The notes: generated by a model not told the origin, from the sequence alone. A DNA stretch of 42,954 bases from Betaproteobacteria bacterium (GCA_947482825.1 CANKMT010000045.1:1-42954); one strand, 5' to 3'; shown: positions 33,074-41,865, counted from the stretch's first letter. Program-made: numbers and translations.

Positions 33074-34465
33074 ATGGGCACTGAGCGGACGCTGACCGAA
33101 ACGCTGGCCGACTACTGGTCCGCGGCGCGCTACGAGGACCTGCCGCCGGAAACCGTCCGCCTGGCCAAGCGTTTCCTGCTCGATACGCTCGCCGCCGGCA
33201 TCGCCGGCGCGCATAGCGAAGTCGTCGACGCCGCGCTGGCAGCAGCGCAGGTTGCGGTCGAAGCCACCTCGGGTTCGGCCACGGTGTGGGGCCGCACCGA
33301 GACCTTGCCAGCGCCGATGGCCGCCATGGTCAACGGCACCGCGGCGCATGCGCTTGAACTGGACGACTTCGGCGGCTGCGGACACTCCGGCGCGGTTGTC
33401 ACGCCTGCGCTCTGTGCGCTTGCGGGCCGGCTTGCGTTCAGCGGCAAGGAGGCGATCACGGCGCTGGTGGCCGGCTACGACCTCGCGGCGCGCACGCTCG
33501 AAGGTGCCGGCGGCTACCGGCCGGTCAACGACCTCGGGTGGCACTCCACCGGCATCTGCGGCAGCTTCGGCGCTGCGGCGGCCAGCGCGAAGCTGATGAA
33601 GCTCGACGCCGAACGCTTCGCCGATGCGCTTGGCGTTGCGGGAACGTTCACCGGCGGCATCTGGGCTTTCCTCGCCGACGGCGCGATGACCAAGCGATTC
33701 CATCCGGGCAAGGCTTCGGAGAACGGGCTTTCGGCCGCGCTGCTCGCGCAGGCCGGCATGACCGGCCCGCGCAAGGTGCTCGAAGCCGAATGGGGCGGGT
33801 TCTACTCGACCTATGCGCGCGAAAAGGCCACGCCCGAAGCGACGCTCGCGGGCTTGGGCAAGGAATTCCGGATCGCGCGTTCGGGCATGAAGCCTTATGC
33901 GTGCTGCCGCGGCCTGCACGCCTGCCAGGACACCCTGTTCGAACTGATGCCCGAACTCGGGGTGTCGAGCGCGCAGATCGCCGGCATGGTGGTCCACGGC
34001 AACGACCAGTACCGCCTGCAGTTCGACCGCATGGAGGTCACGAACATGCTGGAGGCGCAGTTCAGCATCCAATACGCGCTCGCGGTCGGTGCGGTGAGTG
34101 GCCGCGGCACGCTCGACCAGTTCTCGCCTTTGCGCACCAATGAGCCCGAAGTGCGAAGGCTGATGGGCGCAACGCAAGTGCTGGCCGACCGCGTCGTAAA
34201 GCCGGGCGAGTACCCGCCGCTTGAACTCGTGCTCTCGGACGGGCGGCGCGTCGAGCGGCACATGAAATTCGCCAAGGGCGCGCCGGAGCGGCCGCTTTCG
34301 GACGAAGAGCTGCACGTGAAGATTTCGTCGCTGCTCGTTCCCGCGCTGGGTGCTGCGCGCGCAAAGGAACTCGCCGACTGCGTCGCCGGCCTCGAATCGG
34401 TAAAGGATTTCCGCGAACTCGTCCGGCTGCTGGTGCCGGAGGCACGCGCCCAACGCGCCGCATGA
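33074..34465 (+). CDS. MmgE/PrpD-family protein
   Basis: 463 residues. It starts 4 bases after the binding-protein stop. Family marks: LLDTLAAGIAGA (about 36-47), MVNGTAAHALELDDFGG (about 87-103), the glycine-rich GWHSTGICGSFGAAAASAKLM and SGMKPYACCRGLHACQDTLFEL (about 272-293), which corresponds to the K-x-Y/P-C active-site region. The family contains 2-methylcitrate dehydratase, cis-aconitate decarboxylase and iminodisuccinate epimerase, so it acts on small polycarboxylates. Insertion between the binding protein and permease genes ties it to the imported compound. Its stop overlaps the dppB-like ATG by four bases. The specific reaction is unknown. Confidence 0.9.
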   Translation: MGTERTLTETLADYWSAARYEDLPPETVRLAKRFLLDTLAAGIAGAHSEVVDAALAAAQVAVEATSGSATVWGRTETLPAPMAAMVNGTAAHALELDDFGGCGHSGAVVTPALCALAGRLAFSGKEAITALVAGYDLAARTLEGAGGYRPVNDLGWHSTGICGSFGAAAASAKLMKLDAERFADALGVAGTFTGGIWAFLADGAMTKRFHPGKASENGLSAALLAQAGMTGPRKVLEAEWGGFYSTYAREKATPEATLAGLGKEFRIARSGMKPYACCRGLHACQDTLFELMPELGVSSAQIAGMVVHGNDQYRLQFDRMEVTNMLEAQFSIQYALAVGAVSGRGTLDQFSPLRTNEPEVRRLMGATQVLADRVVKPGEYPPLELVLSDGRRVERHMKFAKGAPERPLSDEELHVKISSLLVPALGAARAKELADCVAGLESVKDFRELVRLLVPEARAQRAA

Positions 34466-35442
34466 GGCGCTACGTCCTTGCGCGCCTCGCATGGGCCGGG
34501 CCGATCGTGCTTGCGATCGTCATCGTCACTTTCCTGATCATCCACGTCGTGCCAGGCGACCCGATCCAGGCGCTGGTCGGCGACTTCCCGACGCCGCCGG
34601 GCTACGCCGAACAGGTTCGCAAGGATTTCGGCCTGGACCAGCCGCTTGCCACGCAATTGTGGCTCTACCTCTCTAACCTCGCGCAGGGCAACCTGGGCTT
34701 TTCGTTCTCCAACCGCCAGCCGGTGCTCGGCCTGGTGCTCGACCGCGCAAAGTACACGCTGCTCCTCATGATCCCGGCGCTCACGTTCGCGGCCATTCTC
34801 GGCATCACCATGGCGCTGGCGGCGGCGCCCCGCGCGGGCGGGCTCATCGACAGCGGGATCACTGCGCTCAGCGTCACGGGCTTTTCGATTCCGATCTTCT
34901 GGCTGGGGCAGATCCTCGTCATCGCGTTCGCGATCCAGCTGCCTTGGCTCCCGGCACAAGGGATGGTTTCGGCCCGCCTGTCGCTCGAAGGCTGGCCGTG
35001 GATGCGCGACGTGCTCTGGCACATGGTGCTGCCGGTGTTCAGCATCACGATCTTCTACGTCGCCATGGTCGCGCGGGTCGCGCGCGCGAGCGTGCTCGAA
35101 GCACTGTCCCAGGACTTCGTGCTGACCGCGCGCGCCAAGGGCCTGTCGCAGCGCACCGTGCTCTGGCAGCACGTGCTGCCGAACGCGATGATCCCGGTGG
35201 TCACGGTGATCGGCTACAACTTCGGCCACTCGCTCACCGGCGCGATCCTGGTCGAAACGGTGTTCGCCTGGCCGGGCCTCGGAAACCTTTTCATCACGTC
35301 CATCGGCAATCGCGACTACCCGGTGCTGGTCGGGATTTTCCTCGTCTCGGCGATCGCGGTTGTCATCGCGAACCTCATCACCGACATCCTTTACGCGGCG
35401 CTCGATCCGCGCGTGCGCTCGAGTTACGGAAAAAATGCCTAG
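34462..35442 (+). CDS. DppB-type ABC transporter permease
   Basis: 326 residues with six membrane helices. The first is at about 9-30 (WAGPIVLAIVIVTFLIIHVVPGDP), the standard DppB/OppB N-terminus. The EAA coupling loop is VLEALSQDFVLTARAKGLSQRTVLWQHVLPNAMIPVV (about 210-250), and ETVFAWPGLGNLFITSIGNRDYPVL closes the family pattern. It forms the channel with the next gene product. The ATG overlaps the PrpD stop (ATGA). Confidence 0.94.
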   Translation: MRRYVLARLAWAGPIVLAIVIVTFLIIHVVPGDPIQALVGDFPTPPGYAEQVRKDFGLDQPLATQLWLYLSNLAQGNLGFSFSNRQPVLGLVLDRAKYTLLLMIPALTFAAILGITMALAAAPRAGGLIDSGITALSVTGFSIPIFWLGQILVIAFAIQLPWLPAQGMVSARLSLEGWPWMRDVLWHMVLPVFSITIFYVAMVARVARASVLEALSQDFVLTARAKGLSQRTVLWQHVLPNAMIPVVTVIGYNFGHSLTGAILVETVFAWPGLGNLFITSIGNRDYPVLVGIFLVSAIAVVIANLITDILYAALDPRVRSSYGKNA

Positions 35443-36262
35443 GTTTTTGCAGCGCTTCCTCGCCTACCGCGCCGGGCTCGCCGCGGGCGCGTACGTCGCG
35501 CTCCTGGCCCTCGTCGCATTGGTGACTCTCGTGCTGCCCGGCGTGGACCCGCACCAGATCACCGACCACGCCATGGTTGCGCCGTCTGCCGCGCATTTGC
35601 TCGGCACCGACGAACTCGGCCGCGACATGCTCACCGGCATCCTCTACGGGACACAGGTTTCGCTCGCGGTCGGCGTGAGCGCAGCGCTCGGCGCGACGTT
35701 GTTGGGCGTGCTGCTCGGCGCCGCCTCCGGGTTCTACGGCGGCTGGCTTGACCTTGCCGTAATGCGGATTGCCGAAATGTTCCAGGTCGTCCCCAGTTTC
35801 ATCCTCGCCGCGGTGATCGTAGCCCTGTCGGGCACCGGCCTCACCCAGGTAGTGCTCGTCATCATGCTGCTCGCCTGGCCACAGATTGCGCGGATCACGC
35901 GCGGCGAAGTCCTGCGGGTAAAGCAGCTCGAGTTCGTCGATGCGGTGCGTTGCCTGGGCAAGCGCGAATGGGAGATCCTCGCGGCTGAAGTCGTGCCGAA
36001 CGCCATGGCCCCGGTGCTCGCCGCCGGAACGCTGGTCGTTGCCCAGGCGATCCTGCTCGAAGCCTCGCTCTCTTTCCTCGGCTTGTCCTCGGCCGACATC
36101 GTGAGCTGGGGCCGCATGCTCAATGCGGGGCAACGCTTCCTCTTCAACGCGTGGTGGATGTCGGTCTTCCCGGGCCTTGCAATCTTCCTCACCGTGCTTG
36201 CCTTCAACCTCCTTGGCGATGCGGTCGGCTCGGCGCTGAACCCGCGCACGGTGACGCGCTAG
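35435..36262 (+). CDS. DppC-type ABC transporter permease
   Basis: 275 residues from ATG 35435, overlapping the dppB-like stop by eight bases; the longer frame upstream is a shadow. An N-terminal helix (about 15-37) is followed by LLGTDELGRDMLTGILYGTQVSLAVGV (about 54-80), the DppC signature. The coupling loop is RGEVLRVKQLEFVDAVRCLGKREWEILAAEVVPNAMAPVL (about 155-195), and ASLSFLGLSSADIVSWGRML follows. It pairs with the preceding permease. Confidence 0.94.
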   Translation: MPRFLQRFLAYRAGLAAGAYVALLALVALVTLVLPGVDPHQITDHAMVAPSAAHLLGTDELGRDMLTGILYGTQVSLAVGVSAALGATLLGVLLGAASGFYGGWLDLAVMRIAEMFQVVPSFILAAVIVALSGTGLTQVVLVIMLLAWPQIARITRGEVLRVKQLEFVDAVRCLGKREWEILAAEVVPNAMAPVLAAGTLVVAQAILLEASLSFLGLSSADIVSWGRMLNAGQRFLFNAWWMSVFPGLAIFLTVLAFNLLGDAVGSALNPRTVTR

Positions 36263-36264
36263 GC

Positions 36265-37224
36265 ATGGCCCCGATCCTCGAATTCGACGCGCTGCGCCTG
36301 GCCTATCGCGCGCGCGGCACGGTCGCCTACGCCATGAACGACGTCTCGCTCGTCGTCGGTGAAGGCGAGGCGGTCGGCCTGGTGGGCGAATCGGGCTCGG
36401 GCAAGTCGACGCTGGCGCGCGCGACGCTGGGCCTCACCCCGCGCAGGATCGCCACGATCGAGTCGGGCCGGATCCTGATCGGCGGCACCGACGTGACGCG
36501 CTTCAGCGAAGACCAGTGGCAGGCGATGCGGGGCAATCCCGTGGCCATGGTGTTCCAGGACCCGCTTTCCTACCTCAACCCGGTGATGCGCGTGGGCAAG
36601 CAGATTGCGGAAAGCGTCCGGGCGCACGCACCGGGACTTGCGGTTGCGACGCGGGTTGTGGAGCTGTTGTCGCTCGTAAAGCTGCCCGCGGCGGCGGCCG
36701 ACGCGTACCCGCACGAACTGTCCGGCGGCATGCGGCAGCGCGCGCTGCTCGCCGTAGCACTCGGCTGCGAGCCGAAACTGCTGGTGGCCGATGAGCCGAC
36801 CACCGCGCTCGATGTCACGACGCAGGCCGAGATCCTCGCGCTGATCCGCGAATTGCGGGAGCGCCTTGGCATGGCGCTCCTTCTGATCTCGCACGACCTG
36901 GGCATCGTCGCCTCGGCCTGCGACCGGATCTATGTGATGTACGCCGGCCACACGGTCGAGTGGGGCGCCACCGCCGATGTCTTCCAACGCCCTGCGCACC
37001 CCTATACCGTCGGCCTGCTCAAGGCGGCTCAAGCGGCGCGGAACAGCGAAGGGCGCTTTGCGACGATCTCCGGCGACCCGCCGAACCTTTCGGAACTCTC
37101 GCCGGGCTGCCCGTTCACGCCGCGCTGCCCGCAGGCGCGCGCCGAATGCCGGGAATCGATGCCCGCGCCAAGCCCGGCCAGGAACGCCGGCGCGCAAACC
37201 CTGCGCTGCTGGGCGCATCGATAG
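36265..37224 (+). CDS. DppD-type ABC transporter ATP-binding protein
   Basis: 319 residues, ATG two bases after the previous stop. Walker A is GESGSGKST (about 39-47), Q-loop VFQDPLSYLNPV, signature LSGGMRQRALLAVAL (about 152-166), Walker B LLVADEPTTALDV and switch His in LLISHDLGI. The C-terminal oligopeptide-transporter domain carries the cysteine set CPFTPRCPQARAEC (about 287-300) that holds an iron-sulfur cluster in some family members. It energises import through the DppBC-like channel. Confidence 0.94.
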   Translation: MAPILEFDALRLAYRARGTVAYAMNDVSLVVGEGEAVGLVGESGSGKSTLARATLGLTPRRIATIESGRILIGGTDVTRFSEDQWQAMRGNPVAMVFQDPLSYLNPVMRVGKQIAESVRAHAPGLAVATRVVELLSLVKLPAAAADAYPHELSGGMRQRALLAVALGCEPKLLVADEPTTALDVTTQAEILALIRELRERLGMALLLISHDLGIVASACDRIYVMYAGHTVEWGATADVFQRPAHPYTVGLLKAAQAARNSEGRFATISGDPPNLSELSPGCPFTPRCPQARAECRESMPAPSPARNAGAQTLRCWAHR

Positions 37225-37237
37225 ACGCAGACCGTCC

Positions 37238-38032
37238 ATGGCCGAACCGATCCTGCGCCTTGAAAACATCTCGAAGTCCTTCCGCCGCCCGGGACACGCG
37301 CCGGTCCAGGCGGTCGATAACGTGAGCCTCGAAGTCGGCCGCGGCGAGACCGTGGCGCTGGTCGGCGAGAGCGGCTCGGGCAAATCGACGCTCGGGCGCA
37401 TCGCGCTCGGGCTCCTCGCTCCGGACAGCGGGCGGGTCGTGCTCGAAGGCAAAGTACTCCGCGAGCTTTCCGCCAGCGAACTGCGCCAGGCGCGCATCGC
37501 CATGCAGCCGATCTTCCAGGATGCGTCGTCCTCGCTGAATCCGCGCCGCTCGGCCCGCGAACTCATGGCGCAGGCACTGCCGGAGGCGAAAGGATCCGTG
37601 GACGAACAGGCTGCGCGGCTGCTGGACCGCGTCGGCCTCTCCCCGGGGCGCGACTACCTCGCGCGCTTTCCGCACGAGATTTCCGGCGGCCAGCGCCAGC
37701 GGCTTGCCATCGCGCGGGCGCTCGCGATGAATCCGAAATTGATCATCGCCGACGAGCCGCTGTCGGGCGCCGACGTATCGATCCGCGGCCAGGTCCTCAA
37801 CTTGCTGCTCGACATCAAGGAAGAGCGCGGCGTGGCCTACCTGATGATCACGCACGACATTTCGATCGCGCGCCATTTCGCCGACCGGGTCGCGGTCATG
37901 CAACGCGGCGTGATCGTCGAAACTGGCCCGGCCGCTCAGGTGCTGACCTCGCCGTCGCACCCGTACACCCGCGAGTTGGTGGCCGCGGTGCCGGTGCTCG
38001 CGGCGCCGGAAGCGGCCTCAATCTACCGGTGA
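37238..38032 (+). CDS. DppF-type ABC transporter ATP-binding protein
   Basis: 264 residues from ATG 37238, 13 bases after the dppD-like stop. Walker A is GESGSGKST (about 47-55), Q-loop PIFQDASSSLNPRRS, signature ISGGQRQRLAIARAL (about 146-160), Walker B LIIADEPLSGADV (Gly-Ala where Ala-Leu is usual) and switch His in LMITHDISI. It is short for DppF: the C-terminal oligopeptide domain with cysteines is absent and the chain ends soon after HPYTRELVAAVPVL. Last gene of the operon. Confidence 0.92.
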   Translation: MAEPILRLENISKSFRRPGHAPVQAVDNVSLEVGRGETVALVGESGSGKSTLGRIALGLLAPDSGRVVLEGKVLRELSASELRQARIAMQPIFQDASSSLNPRRSARELMAQALPEAKGSVDEQAARLLDRVGLSPGRDYLARFPHEISGGQRQRLAIARALAMNPKLIIADEPLSGADVSIRGQVLNLLLDIKEERGVAYLMITHDISIARHFADRVAVMQRGVIVETGPAAQVLTSPSHPYTRELVAAVPVLAAPEAASIYR

Positions 38033-38113
38033 ATGTACTGGTATCAGCACAAAATACCCTTGATAGCCAATAACCACGCGGTATTTAGAAACAAAAGTCT
38101 TGAATTTACGCTT

Positions 38114-38725
38114 CTAGCGGGCGGCCTGCGCCTTGCCTGCGCCACTGTCGATCCGCGGCACCAACGCCGCCAACCCGGCTGCGTCGATCAGCCGGATCCT
38201 GTTTTCGGCCGCAAAAGCACGCGCGGTCTGGGTGATCTCGCCGGCCGCGACATAGATCGCCTCATGCGCCTCGTGCGCCTGCCGCGCCGAGTCGAGTTCG
38301 CGCAGCGGCTCGATCCCGGTTCTGGCGACTTTCCAGCGCCTGCAGCCGACCAGGGTCACGCGGCCCCCCTTGGACAGCTCGAGCTCGGCGCCACTGCGCT
38401 CGAAGCGCTTCACGGTGTAGCCGTCGCACCGGAAAGCCTCTTCCAGTGCAGCAGAGAACGCCTGCGCCGGGAGCGCGCGCAGCGCTTCGAGCTTCCCGGC
38501 CACCTTGGCTTCGCTCGGCGCGCGCAACTGCTGCCAGAGCACATAGGCCGCGATCACCGTAAACGGCAGTGACACGAAGAACGCATAAATCGCGTACTCG
38601 GCCGGAAGCAGTGCCCGAGCCGCGCCGAATAGCGCGCCCGCTATCCCGCCGCTGACCCACCAAGGCGCGCGCATCAGGATCGCGAAGATCGAGTTTTCGT
38701 GCATCTTGAGTTTCATGGCCTGCAT
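38114..38725 (-). CDS. Membrane-anchored Mrr-like (DUF2034-type) restriction endonuclease fold protein
   Basis: 203 residues. Two membrane helices at about 20-42 and 46-66 (WWVSGGIAGALFGAARALL; YAIYAFFVSLPFTVIAAYVLW) are followed by a soluble domain (about 85-195). It aligns with the Mrr catalytic fold: FRCDGYTVKRFERSGAELELSKGGRVTLVGCRRWKVARTGIEPLREL in outline, where typical members have D...(Q)xKRW and G-V-x-x-x-REL. Here the Asp position reads Glu, QCK reads GCR, so the PD-(D/E)xK site appears degenerate. GAGG precedes ATG 38725. It is convergent with the Dpp-type operon. It may be a non-cleaving DNA- or lipid-associated relative; function unknown. Confidence 0.72.
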   Translation of the reverse strand: MQAMKLKMHENSIFAILMRAPWWVSGGIAGALFGAARALLPAEYAIYAFFVSLPFTVIAAYVLWQQLRAPSEAKVAGKLEALRALPAQAFSAALEEAFRCDGYTVKRFERSGAELELSKGGRVTLVGCRRWKVARTGIEPLRELDSARQAHEAHEAIYVAAGEITQTARAFAAENRIRLIDAAGLAALVPRIDSGAGKAQAAR

Positions 38726-38831
38726 CTTGCCTCGGTTTCACGCAGGCTGCGCGAAACGACAGGCTGGCGGCGCGCCGCGTGGGCGCCCGGTCGATTAAGA
38801 TAGCCGCCGCGTCTTTAAGAAGGAGCAACGC

Positions 38832-40385
38832 ATGCAGACCGTCCATGACCTCGTGCGCCTCGCTGCCGCGCGCCGCCCGGATCACGTCTCGATCGTGGAC
38901 GACCGCACCGAAAGGCGGCTGACGTATCGGGAGCTGCTGGTAGAGATCGACGCTTATGCCGCGGGTTTCGCCGCTCAAGGCCTCGGGCCGGGCGACATCG
39001 TCGCCACCGTGATGCCCAACCTGTTCGAGCACGCCCTCGTGCTGCTTGCGCTGCATCGGCTAGGCGCAGTGCCGGCCATGATCAATGCGCGCCTCAAGCC
39101 CGAGGAAGCCGCCGGGCTGGTCAAGCAAGGCGGCATGGCGGGCGCGGTCACGCTGCCGGACGAGGCGATGGTGCGCGCGTTGAAGGAAACGCTGCGGCAG
39201 GGCGCGCCGGTGATTACGGCCGGGCCGGGGCCGGCTGGCACTTGCACGCTCGATGCCTGCCGCGGCGACCCGAAAGCCATGGCCCCATGGAAGTCGCCGG
39301 ACCCCGAAGGTCTTGCTTTCGTTCTGTATACCTCCGGGACGACAGGCCTGCCCAAGGGCGTGATGGTCCCGCACCGCGCAACCGATGCGCGGGTGCTGTA
39401 CATGTCCATGCAATGCGGGGTCATGCACGGCACCCACAACAAGGTGCTCGGCCTGATGCCGCTGTTCCACGCGGTCGGATTCTTTTCCGGCTTGATGGGC
39501 GCGCTGGCCTTCGACGGCACTTACCACCTTTGTTCGGTATTCGATCCGGTGCGTGCGATGGAAGCAATCGAGCGCCACGGGATAACGCTGCTTTATGGAT
39601 CGCCGACGCATTTCCACGGCCTGCTGGCCGCGCCGAACTTCTCGGCTGAGCGTATCCGCAGCGTGCAGACCGTGATCTACGCCGGCGCCGCAATGCCCGG
39701 ACCGTTGCTCGAGCGCGTGGCTGCGGCGTTCCCGGGCCGCAAGATGACCAATATCTACGGCACCACGGAGATCATGAACGGCCTGTATTTCCCCGAACCG
39801 GCGGGAAAGCCGCACCACTACCGGCCGGGGTACTACTCCAACGTGCGCGTCGGGCGGATCGGCGGCACGGTCGAAGACGAAGCCGCGCTCGGTGAGGAAG
39901 GCGAACTGTTGATCGACGCCACGGCGGACGCGACCTTTCTCGGTTACCTCAACCGGCCGGAGGCCACGGCCGAGAAGATGCACGGCGGCTGGTACCGCAC
40001 CGGCGACATCGCGGTCCGCCTTGGGGACGGCGACCTCGAAGTTCGCGGGCGCGTCGATGACATGATCATCACCGGCGCGGAAAACGTGCATCCCTACGAG
40101 GTCGAAGCCACGCTGGCCCGCCACTCGGGAATCGCGGAAGTGGTGGTGCTCGGCGTGTCCGACGAGCGCTGGGGCGAAATTGTCGTGGCCTGCGTGAAGG
40201 CCGGCGGCACGCGTCCAAGCGAGGAGGAGTTGGACCGCTTTTGCCGCGAGTCGACACTCGCAAACTACAAGCGGCCGCGAGCCTACGTATTCTTCGACGA
40301 GATCCCGCGCAACGCGGCCAACAAGGTGCTGCGCCGTGTGCTGCGCGAGAACGCGCACGCGGCGCTGTCGAGCAAGAAGGCCTGA
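38832..40385 (+). CDS. Class I acyl-CoA ligase (AMP-binding, ANL superfamily)
   Basis: 517 residues with AAGGAG before the ATG. The phosphate loop is YTSGTTGLPKGVM (about 164-176), A5 motif YGTTEIMNG (about 310-318), A7 GWYRTGDIAVR (about 381-391), hinge RVDDMIITGAENVHPYEVE and the catalytic A10 Lys in NAANKVLRRVLRE (about 493-505). It forms an acyl-AMP and then an acyl-CoA from a carboxylic acid. The layout is that of 4-coumarate- or benzoate-type and medium-chain ligases; the acid is not identifiable. The Rieske oxygenase gene follows 2 bases later, pointing to activation in an aromatic or related catabolic route. Confidence 0.92.
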   Translation: MQTVHDLVRLAAARRPDHVSIVDDRTERRLTYRELLVEIDAYAAGFAAQGLGPGDIVATVMPNLFEHALVLLALHRLGAVPAMINARLKPEEAAGLVKQGGMAGAVTLPDEAMVRALKETLRQGAPVITAGPGPAGTCTLDACRGDPKAMAPWKSPDPEGLAFVLYTSGTTGLPKGVMVPHRATDARVLYMSMQCGVMHGTHNKVLGLMPLFHAVGFFSGLMGALAFDGTYHLCSVFDPVRAMEAIERHGITLLYGSPTHFHGLLAAPNFSAERIRSVQTVIYAGAAMPGPLLERVAAAFPGRKMTNIYGTTEIMNGLYFPEPAGKPHHYRPGYYSNVRVGRIGGTVEDEAALGEEGELLIDATADATFLGYLNRPEATAEKMHGGWYRTGDIAVRLGDGDLEVRGRVDDMIITGAENVHPYEVEATLARHSGIAEVVVLGVSDERWGEIVVACVKAGGTRPSEEELDRFCRESTLANYKRPRAYVFFDEIPRNAANKVLRRVLRENAHAALSSKKA

Positions 40386-40387
40386 GC

Positions 40388-41458
40388 ATGTTCCTGAGAA
40401 ACAGCTGGTACGTGGCGGCCTGGGGCGAAGAGATCGGGCGCCTGGCCCTGCTCAGGCGCATCCTGCTGGGGGAGCCCGTGGTTCTCTACCGGCGCACCGA
40501 CGGCAAGCCCGTGGCGCTGGAGGACCGCTGCTGCCACCGGCACGCACCTCTTTCCTCCGGCCGCGTGCGAGGCGACAACCTCGAGTGCGGCTATCACGGC
40601 TTCACCTACGACCCTTCCGGTCAATGCGTGAAGATCCCGGCGGTGGACACGATTCCGGCGAATGCGCGCGTAAGGAGCTACCCGGTCGTCGAGCGCCACA
40701 AGATGGTCTGGATCTGGATGGGCGACCCGGCCCTTGCCGACGAGTCGGCGATCGAGGATTTTCACTGGCTGGACGACCCGGGCTGGCGATTCAAGGGCGA
40801 GCGCCTCGAGCTGCCCGGCAACTACCTGCTGCTGGTCGAGAACCTGTGCGACCTCACGCACCTGCCCTTTGTGCACGCCTCGTCGCTCGGCACGACGGCG
40901 ATCCCGCCCAAGGAAGGCAAGCTGGAAACGCGCAAGGAAGGCAATGCGGTGATCGTGGAGCGCTGGACCGAAAACGTACCGGTCACTTCGTACTTCCGCG
41001 CGCTCGCGGGCTTTCCGCGCGACGCGGTCGTCGATCGCTGGATGCACCTCGTCTACACGCCGCCGGCGTTCGTGCGCCTCGACATCGGCGCTGCACTTGC
41101 CGGGACCGGCGCGCGCGCAGGCGATCGTTCAAACGGCGTGACGACGCGCAACCTCAACGCGATCACGCCCGAGACCGATAAGTCGAGCCACTACTTCTGG
41201 GCGCAAGCGCAGAACTTCGGGATCGACGATCCGAGCATCTCCGACCTCGACTTCCGCCTTACGCACGGCGCATTCCTCGAAGACCTGAAGATGATCAGCG
41301 GCCAGCAGCAGAACATCGACCTGGACCCTTCGGTACCTCGGGTAAACATCGCGACCGACGCCGGGGGCGTTCAGGCGCGGCGGGTGGTCGATGCGTTGAT
41401 CGCGGCAGAGAAATCGGGCACGCCGAAGAAGATCGCTCCGGTGCCGCTCACGCCCTGA
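40388..41458 (+). CDS. Rieske-type non-heme iron oxygenase (VanA/aromatic ring-hydroxylating family)
   Basis: 356 residues from ATG 40388; the longer frame is the ligase shadow. The Rieske [2Fe-2S] ligands appear as C-x-H (DRCCHRHAPLSSG, about 44-56) and C-x2-H (CGYHGFTYD, about 67-75). The mononuclear iron site is DLTHLPFVH (Asp-x2-His-x4-His, about 155-163), with the distal carboxylate in LEDLKMISGQQ (about 298-308). N-terminal MFLRNSWYVAAWGEEI is typical of vanillate O-demethylase-like oxygenases, which cleave methyl ethers or hydroxylate aromatic acids. No reductase gene is adjacent, so electrons must come from a partner encoded elsewhere. Confidence 0.93.
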   Translation: MFLRNSWYVAAWGEEIGRLALLRRILLGEPVVLYRRTDGKPVALEDRCCHRHAPLSSGRVRGDNLECGYHGFTYDPSGQCVKIPAVDTIPANARVRSYPVVERHKMVWIWMGDPALADESAIEDFHWLDDPGWRFKGERLELPGNYLLLVENLCDLTHLPFVHASSLGTTAIPPKEGKLETRKEGNAVIVERWTENVPVTSYFRALAGFPRDAVVDRWMHLVYTPPAFVRLDIGAALAGTGARAGDRSNGVTTRNLNAITPETDKSSHYFWAQAQNFGIDDPSISDLDFRLTHGAFLEDLKMISGQQQNIDLDPSVPRVNIATDAGGVQARRVVDALIAAEKSGTPKKIAPVPLTP

Positions 41459-41565
41459 GCTGAGGCGCGCTGCCTTTCCGGGGCCGGCGTGTACCGTTCA
41501 GACCTTGTGGAACCCCGCGTCTATGGCATATTCTGCCAACACTCAACAGTCCCCGCGAGACTCCC

Positions 41566-41865
41566 ATGCCGACCCGCAATGTCGTCCTCACCGACCACCA
41601 GGCACGCCTCGTCGAAAAGCTTGTGTCCACCGGACGCTACCAGAACGCAAGCGAAGTGCTGCGCGAAGGGCTGCGCCTGATTGAAGATCGCGAAGCGCAG
41701 GACAGTGCCCGACTCCACGCGCTGCGCGAGGCCGCCCGCGTCGGGATGGCCGACATCGACGCCGGACGCTTTCGCAGCTTCGAATCACCCGCCGCGCTCA
41801 GCCGTCATTTGACCGCGATTGCCGATAAGGCGATCGGCGGGAAACGGGCGACTCGCTCGAAGTGA
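41566..41865 (+). CDS. parD: ParD-type antitoxin
   Basis: 99 residues. The N-terminal ribbon-helix-helix (about 1-45: NVVLTDHQARLVEKLVSTGRYQNASEVLREGLRLIEDRE in outline) is the ParD DNA-binding dimer with the conserved G-R-Y-x-N-A-S-E-V motif. The rest (50-99) is the disordered toxin-binding tail, including GMADIDAGRF. It neutralises the downstream ParE and represses the pair's promoter. The stop overlaps the toxin GTG (GTGA), so synthesis is coupled with antitoxin first. Confidence 0.92.
   Translation: MPTRNVVLTDHQARLVEKLVSTGRYQNASEVLREGLRLIEDREAQDSARLHALREAARVGMADIDAGRFRSFESPAALSRHLTAIADKAIGGKRATRSK

Noticed and set aside
38033..38113. Bidirectional terminator between the dppF-like and Mrr-like genes
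   Set aside because: Only a 7-base AAATACC/GGTATTT repeat with a loop of about 21 bases is present, too weak to call.
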